From: Clostridiales bacterium
GTDB lineage: Bacteria; Bacillota; Clostridia; Lachnospirales; Lachnospiraceae
Length of the DNA stretch: 11,857 nucleotides
Reading direction: 5' to 3'
NCBI GenBank assembly: GCA_021203115.1
Contig: JAJQBV010000201.1
Span: 1 to 11,857, forward strand
Both the position numbers and the translations under genes were made by a program. Numbering within the stretch: the first letter of the stretch is position 1; every line of letters begins with the position of its first letter. The notes under the pieces were generated by a model. That model worked only from the letters and a program-made list of their open reading frames with translations. It made no database searches and was not told the DNA's origin. Shown here piece after piece: positions 1 through 9,431 of the stretch.

Positions 1-26
1 TTTACAAAAAGAATTGCCGCGCATTG

Positions 27-55
27 TTGACATCTGAAAATGAAGATGATACAAT
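27..55 (+). promoter_or_regulatory. SigA-type promoter for rplJ-rplL
   Basis: Seen: TTGACA at 27-32 and TACAAT at 50-55 with a 17-base spacer, and TGA just before the -10 box (extended -10 type). Transcription would start near 61-63, just before the L10 leader. An A run at 6-10 lies where an UP element would be. The match gives rplJ-rplL its own start independent of the upstream genes, which are outside the window. Inferred from consensus only. Confidence 0.85.
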
Positions 56-61
56 GAGTGA

Positions 62-206
62 CGGATTTAATTGAGAAATGTTTGCCGAAGACAGCAGGTG
101 CCGCAAGGCGTAACCGTTGGCCTGCCGAGGGAATTTACGGGACACGGATGTGTCCGGGTAAGAGATTTTATCTCCCCTCTGTCGTATGGCAGAGGGGATT
201 TCCTTT
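62..206 (+). promoter_or_regulatory. Ribosomal protein L10 leader RNA
   Basis: In Bacillota the rplJ-rplL mRNA starts with an RNA bound by L10 (with L12), which lowers expression when the protein is in excess (Rfam family 'ribosomal protein L10 leader'). Seen here: GCAGG (94-98) pairs with CCTGC (121-125), enclosing a GCC/GGC mini-stem (100-102 with 107-109) with a GCAA loop. The surrounding GAAGACAGCAGG and CCTGCCGAGG resemble the conserved kink-turn region. A second hairpin pairs GGACAC (140-145) with GTGTCC (150-155), extended by TTAC (135-138) with GTAA (158-161). The leader ends in the terminator-like hairpin at 173-206. GAGGG at 127-131 can pair with CCCTC at 175-179, a possible antiterminator; that pairing is inference. 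Confidence 0.82.
173..206 (+). terminator. Attenuator hairpin at end of L10 leader
   Basis: Bases 174-183 pair with 188-197 over ten base pairs (one G-U) around a GTAT loop, extended by T173-A198. TTTCCTTT follows at 199-206. This is an intrinsic-terminator shape with an interrupted T tract, placed 40 bases before rplJ. In related leaders such a hairpin is favoured when L10 is bound, so it is probably a regulated attenuator and not a full stop. Confidence 0.75.
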
Positions 207-230
207 GTGAAAGGCAACACAAATTTATAA

Positions 231-236
231 AGGAGG
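231..236 (+). promoter_or_regulatory. Ribosome binding site of rplJ
   Basis: AGGAGG lies 10 bases before the GTG at 247, rather wide spacing. An ATG at 240 is only 3 bases from it and opens a different, six-residue frame ending at 260. The conserved L10 N-terminus (MAKVELKQ) fixes the gene start at GTG 247. Confidence 0.8.
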
Positions 237-246
237 TGCATGAATC

Positions 247-807
247 GTGGCAAAGGTTGAATTAAAACAGCCTGTAGTACAGGAGATTGTTGCAAATGTT
301 GACGGCGCACAGTCTGTCGTGGTAGTTGATTACCGCGGACTTACGGTTGCAGAGGATACACAGCTGCGCAAAGAGTTGCGTGAAGCGGGTATTACTTATA
401 AAGTATATAAGAATACACTGATGAAGCGTGCGTTTGAGGGAACTGATTTTGCGGCGCTGGATCCGGTTCTCGAGGGACCGAGCGCAATCGCGATTTCAAA
501 GGACGATGCGACGGCTCCGGCGAGAATCCTCGCAAAGTTTGCAAAGACAGCAGACCGGCTTGAGATCAAGGCCGGCGTGGTAGAAGGCGGCTTCTATGAT
601 GCGAAGGGCATGCAGGCGATATCCGCTGTTCCGTCCAGAGATGAGCTGCTTGGCAAGCTGCTTGGCAGTTTGCAGTCACCGATCGCGAACTTCGCCCGCG
701 TGATCAATCAGATCGCCGAGGCCGGCGGCGGCGCGGCGGGTGCAGGTGCAGTTGAAGAGACCGCGACCGAGACCGAAAGCAACTTAGCGAACGCAAGCGA
801 AGCGTAG
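247..807 (+). CDS. rplJ: 50S ribosomal protein L10
   Basis: L10 forms the base of the ribosomal stalk: its N-terminal domain binds 23S rRNA next to L11, and its C-terminal helix carries L7/L12 dimers that recruit translation factors. It also represses its own mRNA through the leader. The 186-residue product has the family N-terminus MAKVELKQ, the DYRGLT motif (residues 28-33), the YKVYKNTLMKRA segment (51-62) and a long amphipathic helix (about 132-159) for L12 binding. Residues 160-186 form a Gly/Ala-rich, then acidic tail, making the protein about 20 residues longer than many L10 proteins. The start is a GTG, chosen on N-terminal homology. The rplL gene follows after 42 bases and is surely co-transcribed. 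Identity is secure; the tail has no function that I can name. Confidence 0.97.
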   Translation: MAKVELKQPVVQEIVANVDGAQSVVVVDYRGLTVAEDTQLRKELREAGITYKVYKNTLMKRAFEGTDFAALDPVLEGPSAIAISKDDATAPARILAKFAKTADRLEIKAGVVEGGFYDAKGMQAISAVPSRDELLGKLLGSLQSPIANFARVINQIAEAGGGAAGAGAVEETATETESNLANASEA

Positions 808-849
808 ACCGAAAATTTAAGAAAATAAAAATATCAGGAGGAAACAAAA

Positions 850-1224
850 ATGGCAAAATTAACTACCGCTGAGTTTATCGAAGCAATCAAAGAGCTTACC
901 GTATTAGAGTTAAACGATCTTGTTAAGGCATGTGAGGAAGAGTTCGGCGTATCCGCGGCAGCGGGTGTTGTCGTAGCAGCAGCCGGCGGCGAGGCCGCTG
1001 AGGCTGAGGAGCAGACCGAGTTCACCGTTGAGCTGACAGAGGTTGGCCCGAACAAGGTTAAGGTTATCAAGGTTGTCCGTGAGGTAACCGGTCTTGGCCT
1101 GAAAGAGGCGAAGGCGGTCGTAGACGAGGCTCCGAAGCCGGTTAAGGAAGGCATTGAGAAGGCTGAGGCTGAGGACATCAAGGCAAAGCTTGAGGCTGAG
1201 GGCGCAAAGGTTACATTAAAGTAA
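850..1224 (+). CDS. rplL: 50S ribosomal protein L7/L12
   Basis: L7/L12 is the multi-copy, mobile stalk protein that binds the translational GTPases (IF2, EF-Tu, EF-G, RF3) and promotes their GTP hydrolysis. The 124-residue product has the three expected parts: an N-terminal dimerisation and L10-binding helix pair (about 1-35), an Ala/Gly/Glu hinge (about 36-56) and the globular C-terminal domain (57-124). The C-terminal domain carries the conserved [19 protein letters not shown] stretch (69-87), the factor-binding surface. AGGAGG at 836-841 is 8 bases before the ATG. Length is normal. Cys28 in the N-terminal domain is a minor point to note. An attenuator-like hairpin follows the stop codon, which fits the known need for far more L12 than RNA polymerase. 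Confidence 0.98.
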   Translation: MAKLTTAEFIEAIKELTVLELNDLVKACEEEFGVSAAAGVVVAAAGGEAAEAEEQTEFTVELTEVGPNKVKVIKVVREVTGLGLKEAKAVVDEAPKPVKEGIEKAEAEDIKAKLEAEGAKVTLK

Positions 1225-1256
1225 TCATCGCTTCTTCATTGTGATGAAAGCATTTC

Positions 1257-1299
1257 GGGAGGCATGCGGGAATCTATTTCCTGCGGCCTCCTGTTCTGT
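1257..1299 (+). terminator. Attenuator hairpin between rplL and rpoB
   Basis: GGAGGC (1258-1263) pairs with GCCTCC (1286-1291), and GCGGGAA (1266-1272) pairs with TTCCTGC (1278-1284, one G-U) around the loop TCTAT, with a small internal loop. G1257 can also pair with T1292. The run after it (GTTCTGTTT) is only partly T-rich, so leaky termination is likely. Escherichia coli also has a partial terminator at this junction. A small hairpin, TTCAT/ATGAA, precedes it at about 1235-1248. Confidence 0.78.
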
Positions 1300-1342
1300 T
1301 TCTCATCAGGTTTTTCTCGCGATAATCGTCAAACATTTCTGC

Positions 1343-1391
1343 AATTTTTCTAAAATTATCTCTTGACCCTCAAAAACTGCTGTGATATTAT
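1343..1391 (+). promoter_or_regulatory. Extended -10 promoter with UP-like element for rpoB-rpoC
   Basis: TTGACC at 1363-1368 and TATTAT at 1386-1391 are 17 bases apart, and TGA precedes the -10 box (extended -10). The A/T-only-like stretch at 1343-1358 (one C) sits where the alpha-subunit UP element would. The transcript would start near 1398, leaving a leader of about 120 bases. This promoter also rules out a longer reading of rpoB that would begin at TTG 1363. Confidence 0.82.
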
Positions 1392-1414
1392 GGTAAATGC
1401 ACTATTGCGGTTTC

Positions 1415-1444
1415 ATGGGTGTCGTGCGCCCTTTTCGCGCCCAT
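1415..1444 (+). promoter_or_regulatory. Hairpin in the rpoB leader
   Basis: ATGGGTGT (1415-1422) pairs with GCGCCCAT (1437-1444) through eight pairs including two G-U, with a 14-base loop. It lies about 17 bases after the predicted transcript start and about 75 bases before the rpoB start codon. No T run follows, so it is not a terminator. It may stabilise the RNA or act in regulation; that is inference, and no known leader family is recognised. Confidence 0.45.
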
Positions 1445-1502
1445 ATGCCGATGCAATGGTACGTTTCAATACACTGGGATCTGAATCGTACAAAAATATA
1501 AC

Positions 1503-1510
1503 GAGAGGTG
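1503..1510 (+). promoter_or_regulatory. Ribosome binding site that decides the rpoB start
   Basis: GAGAGGTG is 8 bases before the ATG at 1519. It is the only good site in front of any in-frame start; upstream in-frame starts lie in or beside the promoter and lack such a site. Confidence 0.8.
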
Positions 1511-1518
1511 AAACGTCT

Positions 1519-4500
1519 ATGGAAAAAAACAGGATACGTCCGGTCAAAAACGGAAATGTAACGCGTATGAGTTATTCCAGACAGAAGCAGGTTTTGGAGA
1601 TGCCGAACCTGATCGAGGTCCAGAAGAATTCATACAACTGGTTTTTGAGTGAAGGACTCCGGGAAGTATTTGATGATATTTCCCCGATCGCGGATTACAG
1701 CGGTCATTTGAGCCTGGAATTCACGGACTTTAAGCTCTGCCGGGATGATGTAAAATACACTATTCCGGAGTGCAAGGAACGTGATGCGACCTACGCGGCC
1801 CCTTTGAAAGTCAAGGTACGGCTTTACAACAAAGAGGCGGATGAAATCAATGAGCACGAGATCTTTATGGGTGATCTGCCGTTGATGACAGAGACGGGTA
1901 CTTTCGTGATAAACGGCGCAGAGCGCGTAATTGTCAGCCAATTAGTTCGCTCTCCCGGCATTTATTACGGGATTACACATGATAAGCTCGGAAAGAAATT
2001 ATATTCCTGTACGGTTATTCCCAATCGCGGTGCGTGGCTGGAGTATGAGACAGATTCCAATGACGTTTTCTATGTGCGTGTAGACCGGACCCGTAAGGTG
2101 CCGATCACGGTTTTAATCCGTGCAATGGGTGTCGGCACCAACCAGGAGATCCTGGATCTTTTCGGCGAGGAGCCGAAGATTCTGGCCAGCTTTGGCAAGG
2201 ATGTTGCCACGAATTATCAGGAGGGTCTTCTTGAATTGTACAAGAAGATCCGCCCGGGTGAGCCCCTTTCCGTCGAGAGTGCGGAGAGCCTGATCATGGC
2301 GATGTTCTTTGATCCCAGAAGATATGACTTTGCGAAGGTCGGCCGGTATAAATTCAACAAAAAGCTGATGTTCCGCAACTGTATTGCCGGACATGTGCTT
2401 GCGGAGGATGTCGTGGATCCCTCCACAGGCGAAGTGATTGCCGAGGCGGGTGTGACTGTGGATCGTGAGATGGCGGACCGTATCCAGAATACGGCGACCC
2501 CCTATGTCCTGATCCAGACGGAGGAGCGCAATGTCCGTGTGCTCTCCAGCATGATGGTAGACATTACGAGCTTTGTCGACGTGGATCCGAAGGAGGTCGG
2601 CGTGACAGAGCTGGTGTATTATCCGGTTCTGGCGCAGATTCTGGAGGAGAATGAGACGCTGGATGAGGTCAAGGAGGCAATCCGCCGGAATATCCATGAT
2701 CTGATTCCGAAGCATATCACGAGAGAGGATATTCTGGCTTCGATCAACTATAATATGCATCTGGAGTACGGCATCGGAAATGACGACGATATCGATCACC
2801 TCGGAAATCGTCGGATCCGTGCGGCCGGAGAGTTGCTGCAGAATCAGTACCGCATCGGTATGTCCAGACTGGAGAGGGTCGTCCGCGAGCGGATGACGAT
2901 ACAGGATCTGGAGACGATCAGCCCGCAGAGCCTGATCAATATCAAGCCGGTGACCGCGGCAGTAAAGGAGTTCTTCGGATCGTCCCAGCTGTCACAGTTT
3001 ATGGATCAGAATAACCCGCTGGGAGAGCTGACGCACAAGCGCCGTCTTTCCGCACTCGGCCCGGGCGGTCTGTCGAGAGACCGTGCAGGCTTTGAGGTTC
3101 GTGATATCCACTACTCTCATTACGGGAGAATGTGCCCGATTGAGACGCCTGAGGGACCGAATATCGGCCTGATCAACTCGCTGGCGTCCTATGCGCGGAT
3201 CAATCAGTACGGCTTCGTGGAGGCGCCGTACCGCAAGATTGACAAGTCCGATCCGAAAAACCCGCGTGTCACGGAGGAGGTAGTCTACATGACTGCCGAC
3301 GAGGAGGACAATTACCATGTCGCTCAGGCCAGTGAGCAGCTGGATGAGAACGGATATTTTGTCCGCAAGATGGTCTCCGGCCGTTATCGCGAGGAGACAC
3401 AGGAATACGAGCGCAGTCTGTTTGACTATATGGATGTTTCGCCGCAGATGGTTTTCTCCGTCGCGACGGCGCTGATCCCGTTCCTGCAGAATGACGACGC
3501 GAACCGTGCGCTGATGGGCGCTAACATGCAGAGACAGGCCGTTCCGCTTCTCACCACGGAAGCGCCGGTTGTCGGTACCGGTATGGAGGCGAAGGCGGCA
3601 GTGGATTCCGGCGTGTGCGTTCTTGCAAAGCGCGCCGGTACGGTGGAGCGTTCCTGTTCCGATGAGATTCATATTAAATATGACGATGACGGTACCAGAG
3701 AGGTATATAAGCTGACCAAATTCTCCAGAAGCAATCAGTCCAACTGCTACAATCAGCGGCCGATTGTCTACAAAGGGGATCATGTGGAGGCCGGACAGGT
3801 GATTGCGGACGGCCCTTCCACCGCGAACGGCGAGCTCGGACTCGGCAAAAACCCGCTGATCGGCTTTATGACATGGGAAGGCTACAACTATGAGGATGCC
3901 GTCCTGCTCTCCGAGAGACTAGTGCAGGATGATGTGTACACTTCGATTCACATTGAGGAGTATGAGGCGGAGGCCAGAGATACCAAGCTGGGATCGGAGG
4001 AGATCACCCGCGATGTTCCGGGTGTCGGTGACGACGCTCTGAAGGATCTGGATGAGCGGGGCATTATCCGCATCGGTGCGGAAGTGCGTGCAGGTGACAT
4101 TCTTGTGGGAAAGGTTACTCCGAAGGGAGAGACAGAGCTGACCGCTGAGGAGCGTCTGCTCCGCGCGATTTTCGGAGAGAAGGCGCGCGAGGTGCGTGAT
4201 ACTTCCCTGAAGGTGCCTCACGGAGAATACGGAATCGTTGTGGACGCGAAGGTGTTTACAAGAGAGAACGGCGACGATCTTTCTCCGGGCGTCAATCAGT
4301 CGGTTCGCATTTACATCGCACAGAAGAGAAAAATCTCTGTCGGTGATAAGATGGCCGGCCGTCACGGAAACAAGGGTGTTGTCTCCCGCGTGCTTCCGAT
4401 TGAGGATATGCCGTTCTTGCCGAACGGACGTCCGCTGGATATCGTGCTGAATCCGCTGGGTGTTCCGTCCCGTATGAATATCGGACAGGTGCTGGAGACT

Positions 4501-5403
4501 CACCTTTCTCTGGCTGCCAAAGCGCTGGGCTTTGATATCTCCACGCCGATCTTTGACGGCGCAAACGAGATGGATATCATGGACACGCTCGATCTGGCCA
4601 ACGATTATGTAAACCGCCCGTTTGATGCGGATGAGGCGAAGGACGGGGAAGAGACGTTTTATGATAAATATAAAGATGTGATCGATCAGGATGTCATGGA
4701 TTATCTGGATGTACACCGCGACCACAGGAGTTTGTGGAAGGGTGTGCCGATCTCCAGAGACGGTAAGGTGTGGCTGCGCGACGGACGCACCGGTGAGCGC
4801 TTTGACAATCCGGTTACGATCGGACACATGCATTATCTGAAGCTGCATCATCTGGTGGACGACAAGATTCATGCCCGCTCCACCGGACCGTACTCACTGG
4901 TGACACAGCAGCCTCTGGGAGGAAAAGCCCAGTTCGGCGGACAGCGTTTCGGTGAGATGGAGGTGTGGGCTCTTGAAGCCTATGGTGCCGCATACACATT
5001 GCAGGAGATCCTGACGGTCAAGTCTGATGACGTGATCGGCCGCGTGAAGACATACGAGGCGATCATCAAGGGAGACAATATCCCTGAGCCCGGCATTCCG
5101 GAGTCGTTTAAGGTGCTCCTGAAGGAGCTGCAAGCCCTCGGTCTGGATGTAACGCTTGAGGATGAAAACGGCGAGGAGGTCACACTTCTGGAGACCAGCG
5201 AGTACGGTGACACCAGCCTGAACTCCATCATCTCCGGCGACCGTGACTTTAACTATGAGGAGAAGGATTCCTTTGGAGAGCGCGGCTTTACCGAGCAGGA
5301 GTTCAATAAGAACGAAGAGCTTGTGAATGTTGAGGAAGATGAGGCGGAGCCCATGCCGGATGACTATGATGACATGCCGGATGAGGTCCTTGACGCAGAG
5401 TAA
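1519..5403 (+). CDS. rpoB: DNA-directed RNA polymerase subunit beta
   Basis: The beta subunit forms one pincer of RNA polymerase and part of the active site. The start at 1519 gives 1294 residues beginning [12 protein letters not shown]; the in-frame extension back to 1363 would overlap the promoter. Key regions are intact: the rifampicin pocket ([13 protein letters not shown] from residue 487, [13 protein letters not shown] from 505) with wild-type Q493, D496, H506 and S511; [10 protein letters not shown] (658-667); the acidic pair E792-D793 in [22 protein letters not shown] (942-953); and the C-terminal [20 protein letters not shown] region that contacts beta prime. The protein is about 100 residues longer than B. 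subtilis RpoB, partly from an extra segment at about 1028-1080. The last 25 residues are strongly acidic. It ends with tandem stops TAA TAG; rpoC follows after 18 bases. Confidence 0.98.
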   Translation: MEKNRIRPVKNGNVTRMSYSRQKQVLEMPNLIEVQKNSYNWFLSEGLREVFDDISPIADYSGHLSLEFTDFKLCRDDVKYTIPECKERDATYAAPLKVKVRLYNKEADEINEHEIFMGDLPLMTETGTFVINGAERVIVSQLVRSPGIYYGITHDKLGKKLYSCTVIPNRGAWLEYETDSNDVFYVRVDRTRKVPITVLIRAMGVGTNQEILDLFGEEPKILASFGKDVATNYQEGLLELYKKIRPGEPLSVESAESLIMAMFFDPRRYDFAKVGRYKFNKKLMFRNCIAGHVLAEDVVDPSTGEVIAEAGVTVDREMADRIQNTATPYVLIQTEERNVRVLSSMMVDITSFVDVDPKEVGVTELVYYPVLAQILEENETLDEVKEAIRRNIHDLIPKHITREDILASINYNMHLEYGIGNDDDIDHLGNRRIRAAGELLQNQYRIGMSRLERVVRERMTIQDLETISPQSLINIKPVTAAVKEFFGSSQLSQFMDQNNPLGELTHKRRLSALGPGGLSRDRAGFEVRDIHYSHYGRMCPIETPEGPNIGLINSLASYARINQYGFVEAPYRKIDKSDPKNPRVTEEVVYMTADEEDNYHVAQASEQLDENGYFVRKMVSGRYREETQEYERSLFDYMDVSPQMVFSVATALIPFLQNDDANRALMGANMQRQAVPLLTTEAPVVGTGMEAKAAVDSGVCVLAKRAGTVERSCSDEIHIKYDDDGTREVYKLTKFSRSNQSNCYNQRPIVYKGDHVEAGQVIADGPSTANGELGLGKNPLIGFMTWEGYNYEDAVLLSERLVQDDVYTSIHIEEYEAEARDTKLGSEEITRDVPGVGDDALKDLDERGIIRIGAEVRAGDILVGKVTPKGETELTAEERLLRAIFGEKAREVRDTSLKVPHGEYGIVVDAKVFTRENGDDLSPGVNQSVRIYIAQKRKISVGDKMAGRHGNKGVVSRVLPIEDMPFLPNGRPLDIVLNPLGVPSRMNIGQVLETHLSLAAKALGFDISTPIFDGANEMDIMDTLDLANDYVNRPFDADEAKDGEETFYDKYKDVIDQDVMDYLDVHRDHRSLWKGVPISRDGKVWLRDGRTGERFDNPVTIGHMHYLKLHHLVDDKIHARSTGPYSLVTQQPLGGKAQFGGQRFGEMEVWALEAYGAAYTLQEILTVKSDDVIGRVKTYEAIIKGDNIPEPGIPESFKVLLKELQALGLDVTLEDENGEEVTLLETSEYGDTSLNSIISGDRDFNYEEKDSFGERGFTEQEFNKNEELVNVEEDEAEPMPDDYDDMPDEVLDAE

Positions 5404-5421
5404 TAGGAAAGGAGTGTCATA

Positions 5422-8400
5422 ATGCCAGAAACAAATAATAATCAGGCAAATCAGGTAGTAGCCTTTGATGCAATCCGCATCAAACTGGCTTCTCCGGAGA
5501 AAATACTGGAATGGTCTCACGGTGAGGTAAAAAAGCCGGAAACCATCAACTACAGGACACTGAAACCGGAAAAAGACGGCCTTTTCTGTGAGCACATTTT
5601 CGGACCCAGCAAGGACTGGGAGTGCCACTGCGGAAAGTATAAAAAGATCCGCTATAAAGGCGTGGTTTGTGACCGCTGCGGCGTTGAGATCACCAAATCC
5701 AACGTGCGGAGAGAGCGGATGGGGCATATCGAGCTGGCCGCTCCCGTATCCCATATCTGGTATTTCAAGGGGATTCCCGGCCGCATGGGGCTGATCCTTG
5801 ACCTTTCTCCGAGAGTGCTGGAGCGGGTGCTGTATTTTGCGTCCTATATCGTGCTGGATCAGGGAAGCTCGGATCTCCAGTATAAGCAGGTGCTTTCCGA
5901 GATGGAATATCAGGAGGCCAGAGAGAAGTTCGGCAAGGATTTCCGTGTCGGGATGGGCGCGGAGGCAGTGATGGAGCTGCTGAAGGCGATTGATCTGGAG
6001 AAGGATTCCGAGGAACTGAAGACGCAGCTGAAGACCGCGACCGGACAGAAGCGTGCGAGAATTATCAAGAGACTGGAAGTGGTGGAGTCCTTCCGCGAGT
6101 CCGGCAACAAGCCGGAGTGGATGATCATGACGGTGATCCCGGTCATTCCGCCGGATCTTCGCCCGATGGTTCAGTTGGACGGCGGACGTTTTGCTACCTC
6201 TGATCTGAACGATCTCTACAGAAGAATTATAAACCGCAACAACCGTCTGCGCAGACTGCTGGAGCTCGGCGCTCCGGATATCATTGTCCGCAATGAGAAG
6301 CGGATGCTGCAGGAGGCGGTGGATGCGCTGATCGATAACGGCCGCCGCGGAAGACCGGTCACCGGACCGGGCAACCGTGCGCTGAAGTCACTCTCCGATA
6401 TGCTGAAGGGCAAATCCGGACGTTTCCGGCAGAACCTGCTGGGCAAGCGTGTAGATTATTCCGGACGTTCCGTTATCGTTGACGGCCCGGAACTGAAGAT
6501 TTATCAGTGCGGTCTGCCCAAGGAGATGGCGATCGAGCTGTTTAAGCCCTTTGTTATGAAGGAGCTTGTCTGCAACGGAACGGCGCACAATATCAAGAGC
6601 GCCAAAAAGATGGTAGAAAAGCTGCAGCCGGAAGTGTGGGATGTTCTGGAGGATGTCATCAAAGAGCATCCGGTTATGCTGAACCGTGCACCGACGCTGC
6701 ACCGTCTGGGTATCCAGGCTTTTGAGCCGGTTCTGGTAGAGGGCAAGGCGATCAAGCTGCATCCGCTGGTCTGTACGGCGTTCAACGCGGATTTTGACGG
6801 TGACCAGATGGCTGTGCATCTTCCCCTGTCCGTGGAGGCGCAGGCAGAGTGCCGCTTTATGCTGCTCTCCCCGAATAACCTCCTGAAGCCTTCGGACGGC
6901 GGCCCGGTGGCAGTTCCGTCCCAGGATATGGTTCTGGGGATTTACTACCTGACCATGCACAAATATCCGGATTACACGGGCACCGAAAAGGAAGCTTTGG
7001 TTGCCGCAGAGTTCGGCGCGGATGTAGAGCCGACAGAGGATGGCGATAAGGAGCGGTATATTCAGGAAGCCATTCAGGCGTTCCGCGATTCTCAGGCGGA
7101 GCTTGAGAAGGTGGCGGCTTCCTATGACAGCATTGACGAGGCGCAGGAGGCATTGAAAGCATACAAGGAAGCGCATCTTGTATTGTCGGAGGACTCCCTT
7201 GTCCGAGTGAACGTGGACGCAGAGCGTCACAGAATCGTGGTTTGCACAATCGAGGATCTGCTCGGACATCGGTTTGAGAACATCAGGCAGGCGATCCTTG
7301 CCTATGAGAACGGCTCGATTACCCTTCACCAGAAGCTTTTCGTACACCGCGAGGGGGAGTTTGAGGGCAGACACATCTCGGCGATGGTGGAGACGACGCT
7401 CGGCCGCATGCTTTTCAATGAGATTCTCCCGCAGGATCTGGGTCTTGTCGATCGAAGCACAGAGGAAAATGCGCTGCGGTTTGAGGTGGACTTCCATGTG
7501 GGCAAGAAGGGATTGAAAAAGATTCTGGAACAGGTCATCAACCTTCACGGAGCGACCCGTACGGCGGAGGTGCTGGACGACATCAAGTCCATGGGATACA
7601 AGTATTCCACGCAGGCAGCGATGACGGTATCCATCTCTGATATGACCGTTCCTCCCCGCAAGCCGGAGCTGATCAAGCAGGCGCAGGATACGGTGGATGT
7701 GATCACCCGGAACTACAAGCGCGGCCTGATCACGGAGGAAGAGCGTTACAAAGAGGTTATCGAGACATGGAAGGATACCGATGATATCCTGACACACGAG
7801 CTGCTCTCGGGACTTGACAAATACAACAACATTTATATGATGGCTGATTCCGGCGCCCGCGGATCGGATAAGCAGATCAAGCAGCTGGCCGGTATGCGCG
7901 GACTGATGGCGGATACCACCGGACGTACCATCGAGCTGCCGATCAAATCAAACTTCCGTGAAGGACTGGATGTTCTGGAGTACTTTATGTCTGCGCACGG
8001 CGCCCGGAAGGGTCTGTCCGATACAGCGCTGCGTACCGCGGATTCCGGATACCTTACGCGCCGTCTGGTCGATGTGTCACAGGATCAGATCATCCGCGAG
8101 GTGGACTGCAGCGCCGGTCAGGAAGAGATCCCGGGCATGTATGTGTACGCTTTTATGGATGGCAAGGAGGAGATCGAGGGTCTGCAGGAGCGGATCACCG
8201 GACGGTTCTCCTGCGAGAACATTTATGATAAGGATGGAAATTTTCTGATTGAGGCGGATCACATGATCACGCCGAAGCGGGCAGCCCTGATCATGAGCAA
8301 GGGCGTGGATGAGAACGGCGAGCCGCTTACACGGATCAAGATCCGGACCGTTTTAAGCTGCCGTTCCCATGTCGGCATCTGTGCGAAGTGCTACGGCGCC

Positions 8401-9408
8401 AACATGGCGACCGGACAGGCGGTGCAGGTCGGCGAGGCGGTGGGTATCATCGCGGCGCAGTCGATCGGTGAGCCCGGAACACAGCTGACCATGCGTACCT
8501 TCCACACCGGCGGCGTGGCCGGAAACGATATCACACAGGGTCTTCCCCGTGTCGAGGAGCTGTTCGAGGCCAGAAAGCCGAAGGGACTTGCGATCATCAC
8601 GGAGATTGCCGGCGTGGTTGCGATCAAGGATACCAAGAAAAAACGTGAGATCGTGGTTTCCAACGCGGAGACCGGTGAGGCCAAGACCTATCTGATTCCT
8701 TACGGCTCCCGCATCAAGGTGACGGATGAGCAGGTTCTGGAGGCTGGTGATGAGCTGACCGAGGGTAGTGTGAACCCGCACGATATTCTCAAAATCCGGG
8801 GAATCCGGGCTGTGCAGGATTATCTGCTCCGCGAGGTGCAGCGTGTATATCGTCTTCAGGGCGTGGAGATCAACGACAAGCATGTGGAGGTCATTGTCCG
8901 GCAGATGCTGAAGAATGTCCGCGTGGAGGACAACGGCGCTTCTAACTTCCTGCCCGGTACGCTGGTGGATGTTCTCGAATATGAGGACACCAATGCACAG
9001 CTTGAGGCAGAGGGCAGAGAGCCGGCTGATGCAAAGCAGGTACTGCTGGGTATCACAAAGGCGTCTCTGGCCAAGAAGTCATGGCTGTCCGCAGCGTCCT
9101 TCCAGGAGACGACAAAGGTTCTGACCGATGCGGCCATCAAGGGCAAGGCAGATCCGCTGATCGGACTGAAGGAGAACGTGATCATCGGGCAGCTGATTCC
9201 GGCCGGTACCGGTATGAAGAGATACCGTTCCATCCGTCTGGATTCCGATTTCGATGTGAATGCAGAGATTGATTTCGGCGATATGGACAGCGACGATGCA
9301 GACTATCCGTCGGAGGAGTATGAGAACGAGGAAAGCGGGATCGGTTTTGAGGAAGTCAGCGACACGGAAGAGGCCGCGGAGCTGCCGGAGATGCAGGATT
9401 TTGCATGA
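5422..9408 (+). CDS. rpoC: DNA-directed RNA polymerase subunit beta prime
   Basis: Beta prime is the catalytic partner of beta and carries the active-site magnesium. The 1328-residue product shows the N-terminal zinc site (C68, C70, C83, C86), the magnesium loop [12 protein letters not shown] (D457, D459, D461), the bridge helix (about 847-881), the second zinc site (C896, C980, C987, C990) and the trigger loop, [17 protein letters not shown] (1015-1031) with H1028. The ATG has AAAGGAG at 5408-5414, 7 bases away. It is about 130 residues longer than B. subtilis RpoC. Most of the excess is a charged, helix-prone segment at about 514-610 after the magnesium loop, plus an acidic tail: the last 56 residues hold 23 Asp/Glu and no Lys/Arg. 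It is translated with rpoB from one mRNA. No strong terminator follows; only a weak A/T hairpin (9410-9425) is seen. Confidence 0.98.
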   Translation: MPETNNNQANQVVAFDAIRIKLASPEKILEWSHGEVKKPETINYRTLKPEKDGLFCEHIFGPSKDWECHCGKYKKIRYKGVVCDRCGVEITKSNVRRERMGHIELAAPVSHIWYFKGIPGRMGLILDLSPRVLERVLYFASYIVLDQGSSDLQYKQVLSEMEYQEAREKFGKDFRVGMGAEAVMELLKAIDLEKDSEELKTQLKTATGQKRARIIKRLEVVESFRESGNKPEWMIMTVIPVIPPDLRPMVQLDGGRFATSDLNDLYRRIINRNNRLRRLLELGAPDIIVRNEKRMLQEAVDALIDNGRRGRPVTGPGNRALKSLSDMLKGKSGRFRQNLLGKRVDYSGRSVIVDGPELKIYQCGLPKEMAIELFKPFVMKELVCNGTAHNIKSAKKMVEKLQPEVWDVLEDVIKEHPVMLNRAPTLHRLGIQAFEPVLVEGKAIKLHPLVCTAFNADFDGDQMAVHLPLSVEAQAECRFMLLSPNNLLKPSDGGPVAVPSQDMVLGIYYLTMHKYPDYTGTEKEALVAAEFGADVEPTEDGDKERYIQEAIQAFRDSQAELEKVAASYDSIDEAQEALKAYKEAHLVLSEDSLVRVNVDAERHRIVVCTIEDLLGHRFENIRQAILAYENGSITLHQKLFVHREGEFEGRHISAMVETTLGRMLFNEILPQDLGLVDRSTEENALRFEVDFHVGKKGLKKILEQVINLHGATRTAEVLDDIKSMGYKYSTQAAMTVSISDMTVPPRKPELIKQAQDTVDVITRNYKRGLITEEERYKEVIETWKDTDDILTHELLSGLDKYNNIYMMADSGARGSDKQIKQLAGMRGLMADTTGRTIELPIKSNFREGLDVLEYFMSAHGARKGLSDTALRTADSGYLTRRLVDVSQDQIIREVDCSAGQEEIPGMYVYAFMDGKEEIEGLQERITGRFSCENIYDKDGNFLIEADHMITPKRAALIMSKGVDENGEPLTRIKIRTVLSCRSHVGICAKCYGANMATGQAVQVGEAVGIIAAQSIGEPGTQLTMRTFHTGGVAGNDITQGLPRVEELFEARKPKGLAIITEIAGVVAIKDTKKKREIVVSNAETGEAKTYLIPYGSRIKVTDEQVLEAGDELTEGSVNPHDILKIRGIRAVQDYLLREVQRVYRLQGVEINDKHVEVIVRQMLKNVRVEDNGASNFLPGTLVDVLEYEDTNAQLEAEGREPADAKQVLLGITKASLAKKSWLSAASFQETTKVLTDAAIKGKADPLIGLKENVIIGQLIPAGTGMKRYRSIRLDSDFDVNAEIDFGDMDSDDADYPSEEYENEESGIGFEEVSDTEEAAELPEMQDFA

Positions 9409-9431
9409 CTTTTTGTACTCAAAAATGAAGC

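Noticed and set aside
1363..1518. In-frame N-terminal extension of RpoB by 52 residues from a TTG start
   Set aside because: The TTG is the first part of the -35 box, the segment covers the promoter and leader, it has no RpoB homology, and a good ribosome binding site precedes ATG 1519.
2977..3053. Rifampicin or streptomycin resistance changes in rpoB and rpsL
   Set aside because: The usual positions (RpoB Q493, D496, H506, S511; S12 K57, K101) are all wild type.
3919..4872. 317-residue minus-strand open frame opposite rpoB, and the similar ones at 2113-2799, 2992-3783 and 4894-5754
   Set aside because: All are mirror frames of highly expressed genes with biased codon use; none has family resemblance or an independent promoter that I could see.
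6388..7797. 469-residue minus-strand open frame opposite rpoC
   Set aside because: It lies wholly opposite conserved rpoC codons; its sequence is His/Arg/Leu-rich shadow-type with no recognisable domain or start signal.
9410..9425. Terminator after rpoC
   Set aside because: TTTTTG/CAAAAA gives only a weak A/T stem without a GC core or following T tract; more likely UP-element sequence for the rpsL promoter.
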